Assembly (NCBI GenBank): GCA_004375785.1
Contig: SOKM01000021.1
Location: forward strand, 1-5,375
Length of the DNA: 5,375 nt
Reading direction: 5' to 3'
DNA from: Candidatus Cloacimonadota bacterium
GTDB taxonomy: Bacteria; Hydrothermota; E44-bin80
Shown here: positions 4,482-5,375 of the stretch, one piece after another
How the letters are laid out: each line of letters begins with the position of its first letter
Numbering within the stretch: the first letter of the stretch is position 1
Notes under the pieces: generated by a model
Told to the model about the DNA's origin: nothing
The model's input: the letters and a program-made list of their open reading frames with translations, nothing else
Database searches by the model: none
Made by a program: the position numbers and the translations under genes

Positions 4482-5292
4482 TTTCTTCACCTCCTTCTAC
4501 TGTTAACTTTTGCTCATCTTTAGGTTCTTCAGTTGCATCCGTAAAGAGATCCACAAGGTCGCCTGTTGCTTTCTTATAGACTCTCATGCACTTTCTCACT
4601 GAAGGTTTAGTCTCTTCTTTCTCAGTAGCACTATAAAGGGCTTCTGCTATCTCTTTTTTGTCTATCAGCTCACACAATCCTTCGATAATAGCATCCTTCC
4701 CTTCTGCTCTATAGAGTTTGTTATCATCAACAGCAGGCATTATCAGACCCTTTATCTTCTGCTGGTTTTCTGACTCGAACCTGAATATTACAGGCTCCTT
4801 TCTTCCATAGAAGGAAAGGAAGATATAGCGACTATCACCACTCTTCTCTGTATACTTTTTGGCAAAGTCAATGACCTTTTTAAGAAGATCGATGGATAGT
4901 TGGATATTGAGTTGAGGACTTCCACTCGGGAATACATGCTCATATTTGGCATATTTTTCATCTATCTTCTCTATCTTGTAGTTGAATGTCCTTTTGCCTG
5001 AATCTAATCCATCCACTATCACTTTATCCTCATTCTTCGAAATCTTGAGGTACTCCTCTTTTTCTACCATTTTTTTCAATGAATTGAGCACATCAGCGGG
5101 AAGGAGAACTCTCTCCTCTGCTCCATTGTCTCCGTCATCTATTGATTCAGGATTCACGGTATCTATCTTAACAAGGATTTTACCGTCGGTAGCAACTACG
5201 GAGTCCTTCTCTACGCAGAGAAATCTTATATTGGTATCTTTATCCTTAGATAAGAAGTTCTTTGCATCGAGACAGATCTTATTTATGTACAT
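4474..5292 (-). CDS. Sliding-clamp-like protein (DNA polymerase III beta-type), shortened, 272 aa
   Basis: Several beta-clamp signatures occur in the right order: VEKDSVVATDGKILVKI (27-43; compare the TDG motif of DnaN), LLPADVLNSLKK (63-74), YAKYEHVFP (114-122; compare FPdYe..iP), a helix LLKKVIDFAKKY, strands YIFLSF and EPVIFRFES, then KGLIMPAV (181-188), resembling the C-terminal MP motif of clamps. Clamps encircle DNA and hold the polymerase. DnaN has three domains in about 370 aa; here the clamp-like part ends near residue 190, so about two domains are present, as in PCNA-type clamps. Residues 190-272 are a charged extension ending in acidic EEPKDEQ and GGEENE. The ATG at 5292 has AGGAGG 4 bases upstream. 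The gene overlaps the gene before it by 10 bases and the one after by 8. The family call rests on motifs read by eye; a divergent unrelated protein remains possible. Confidence 0.7.
   Translation of the reverse strand: MYINKICLDAKNFLSKDKDTNIRFLCVEKDSVVATDGKILVKIDTVNPESIDDGDNGAEERVLLPADVLNSLKKMVEKEEYLKISKNEDKVIVDGLDSGKRTFNYKIEKIDEKYAKYEHVFPSGSPQLNIQLSIDLLKKVIDFAKKYTEKSGDSRYIFLSFYGRKEPVIFRFESENQQKIKGLIMPAVDDNKLYRAEGKDAIIEGLCELIDKKEIAEALYSATEKEETKPSVRKCMRVYKKATGDLVDLFTDATEEPKDEQKLTVEGGEENE
4487..4496 (-). promoter_or_regulatory. Extended ribosome binding site deciding the coiled-coil gene start
   Basis: AAGGAGGTGA on the minus strand is an unusually long match to the usual 3' end of 16S rRNA. 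It supports ATG at 4481 and rules out the GTG at 4490, which is part of the site. It lies within the last codons of the clamp-like gene. Confidence 0.75.
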
Positions 5293-5375
5293 TTTTCCTC
5301 CTCTTTATTCTTTTTGTTCTTTTCCTCGCATTTGTCTAATATCTCACCGAGCAGGTTATGTAGACCTGTTTTACT
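5283..5375 (-). CDS. C-terminal end of an unidentified protein (5' part outside window)
   Basis: The last 30 codons of an upstream gene are visible, beginning SKTGLHNLLGEILDKCEEKN and ending with a Lys/Glu-rich tail (KNKKNKEEEKCT) before TAA at 5283. It is the only minus-strand frame open across this stretch, and its stop overlaps the clamp-like gene start by 10 bases, matching the overlaps elsewhere. Too little is present to name it. Given its place before a clamp-like gene it might belong to the replication set, but this is only a guess. Confidence 0.65.
   Translation of the reverse strand, partial: SKTGLHNLLGEILDKCEEKNKKNKEEEKCT

Overview
All supported genes lie on the minus strand and are packed head to tail with short gaps or overlaps, so the window reads right to left as one or two polycistronic units. 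The DNA is AT-rich by eye. The proteins are rich in Lys, Glu and Ile, and almost every gene has a strong AAGGAGG-type Shine-Dalgarno site. A clamp-like protein, an ERF single-strand annealing protein and a Cas4/RecB-like nuclease, with a run of very small unknown genes between them, fit the early replication and recombination region of a tailed phage or prophage. The host would be a bacterium with strong Shine-Dalgarno use, perhaps Gram-positive or thermophilic. No host gene, tRNA, integrase or structural gene is present to settle this.

In transcription order, the right edge holds the tail of an unidentified gene (5283 to the edge). It overlaps a sliding-clamp-like gene (4474-5292), which overlaps a coiled-coil protein gene (4035-4481). 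An 86-base gap follows, with a strong hairpin and U-tract (3969-4014). Next come six compact genes: a 90-aa protein, a 106-aa protein, a DUF2958 protein, an 89-aa basic protein, a 109-aa protein of the 'SWGSGLG' type and a 220-aa protein with two predicted zinc sites.

A 175-base gap (1646-1820) is the only real intergenic space. It holds a plausible minus-strand promoter whose -35 box lies in one arm of a perfect 12-base inverted repeat. The other arm is about 70 bases downstream. This may be the control region of the recombination module: a 42-aa basic protein, the ERF annealing protein and, overlapping it by 47 bases, a Cas4-like iron-sulfur nuclease that runs off the left edge.

Functionally, the nuclease and ERF protein form a likely exonuclease plus annealing pair comparable in logic to lambda Exo/Beta. 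The clamp would serve a phage or host DNA polymerase. The small genes between are unassigned; their size, order and position resemble phage accessory cassettes, but nothing in the sequence proves a defence or counter-defence role.
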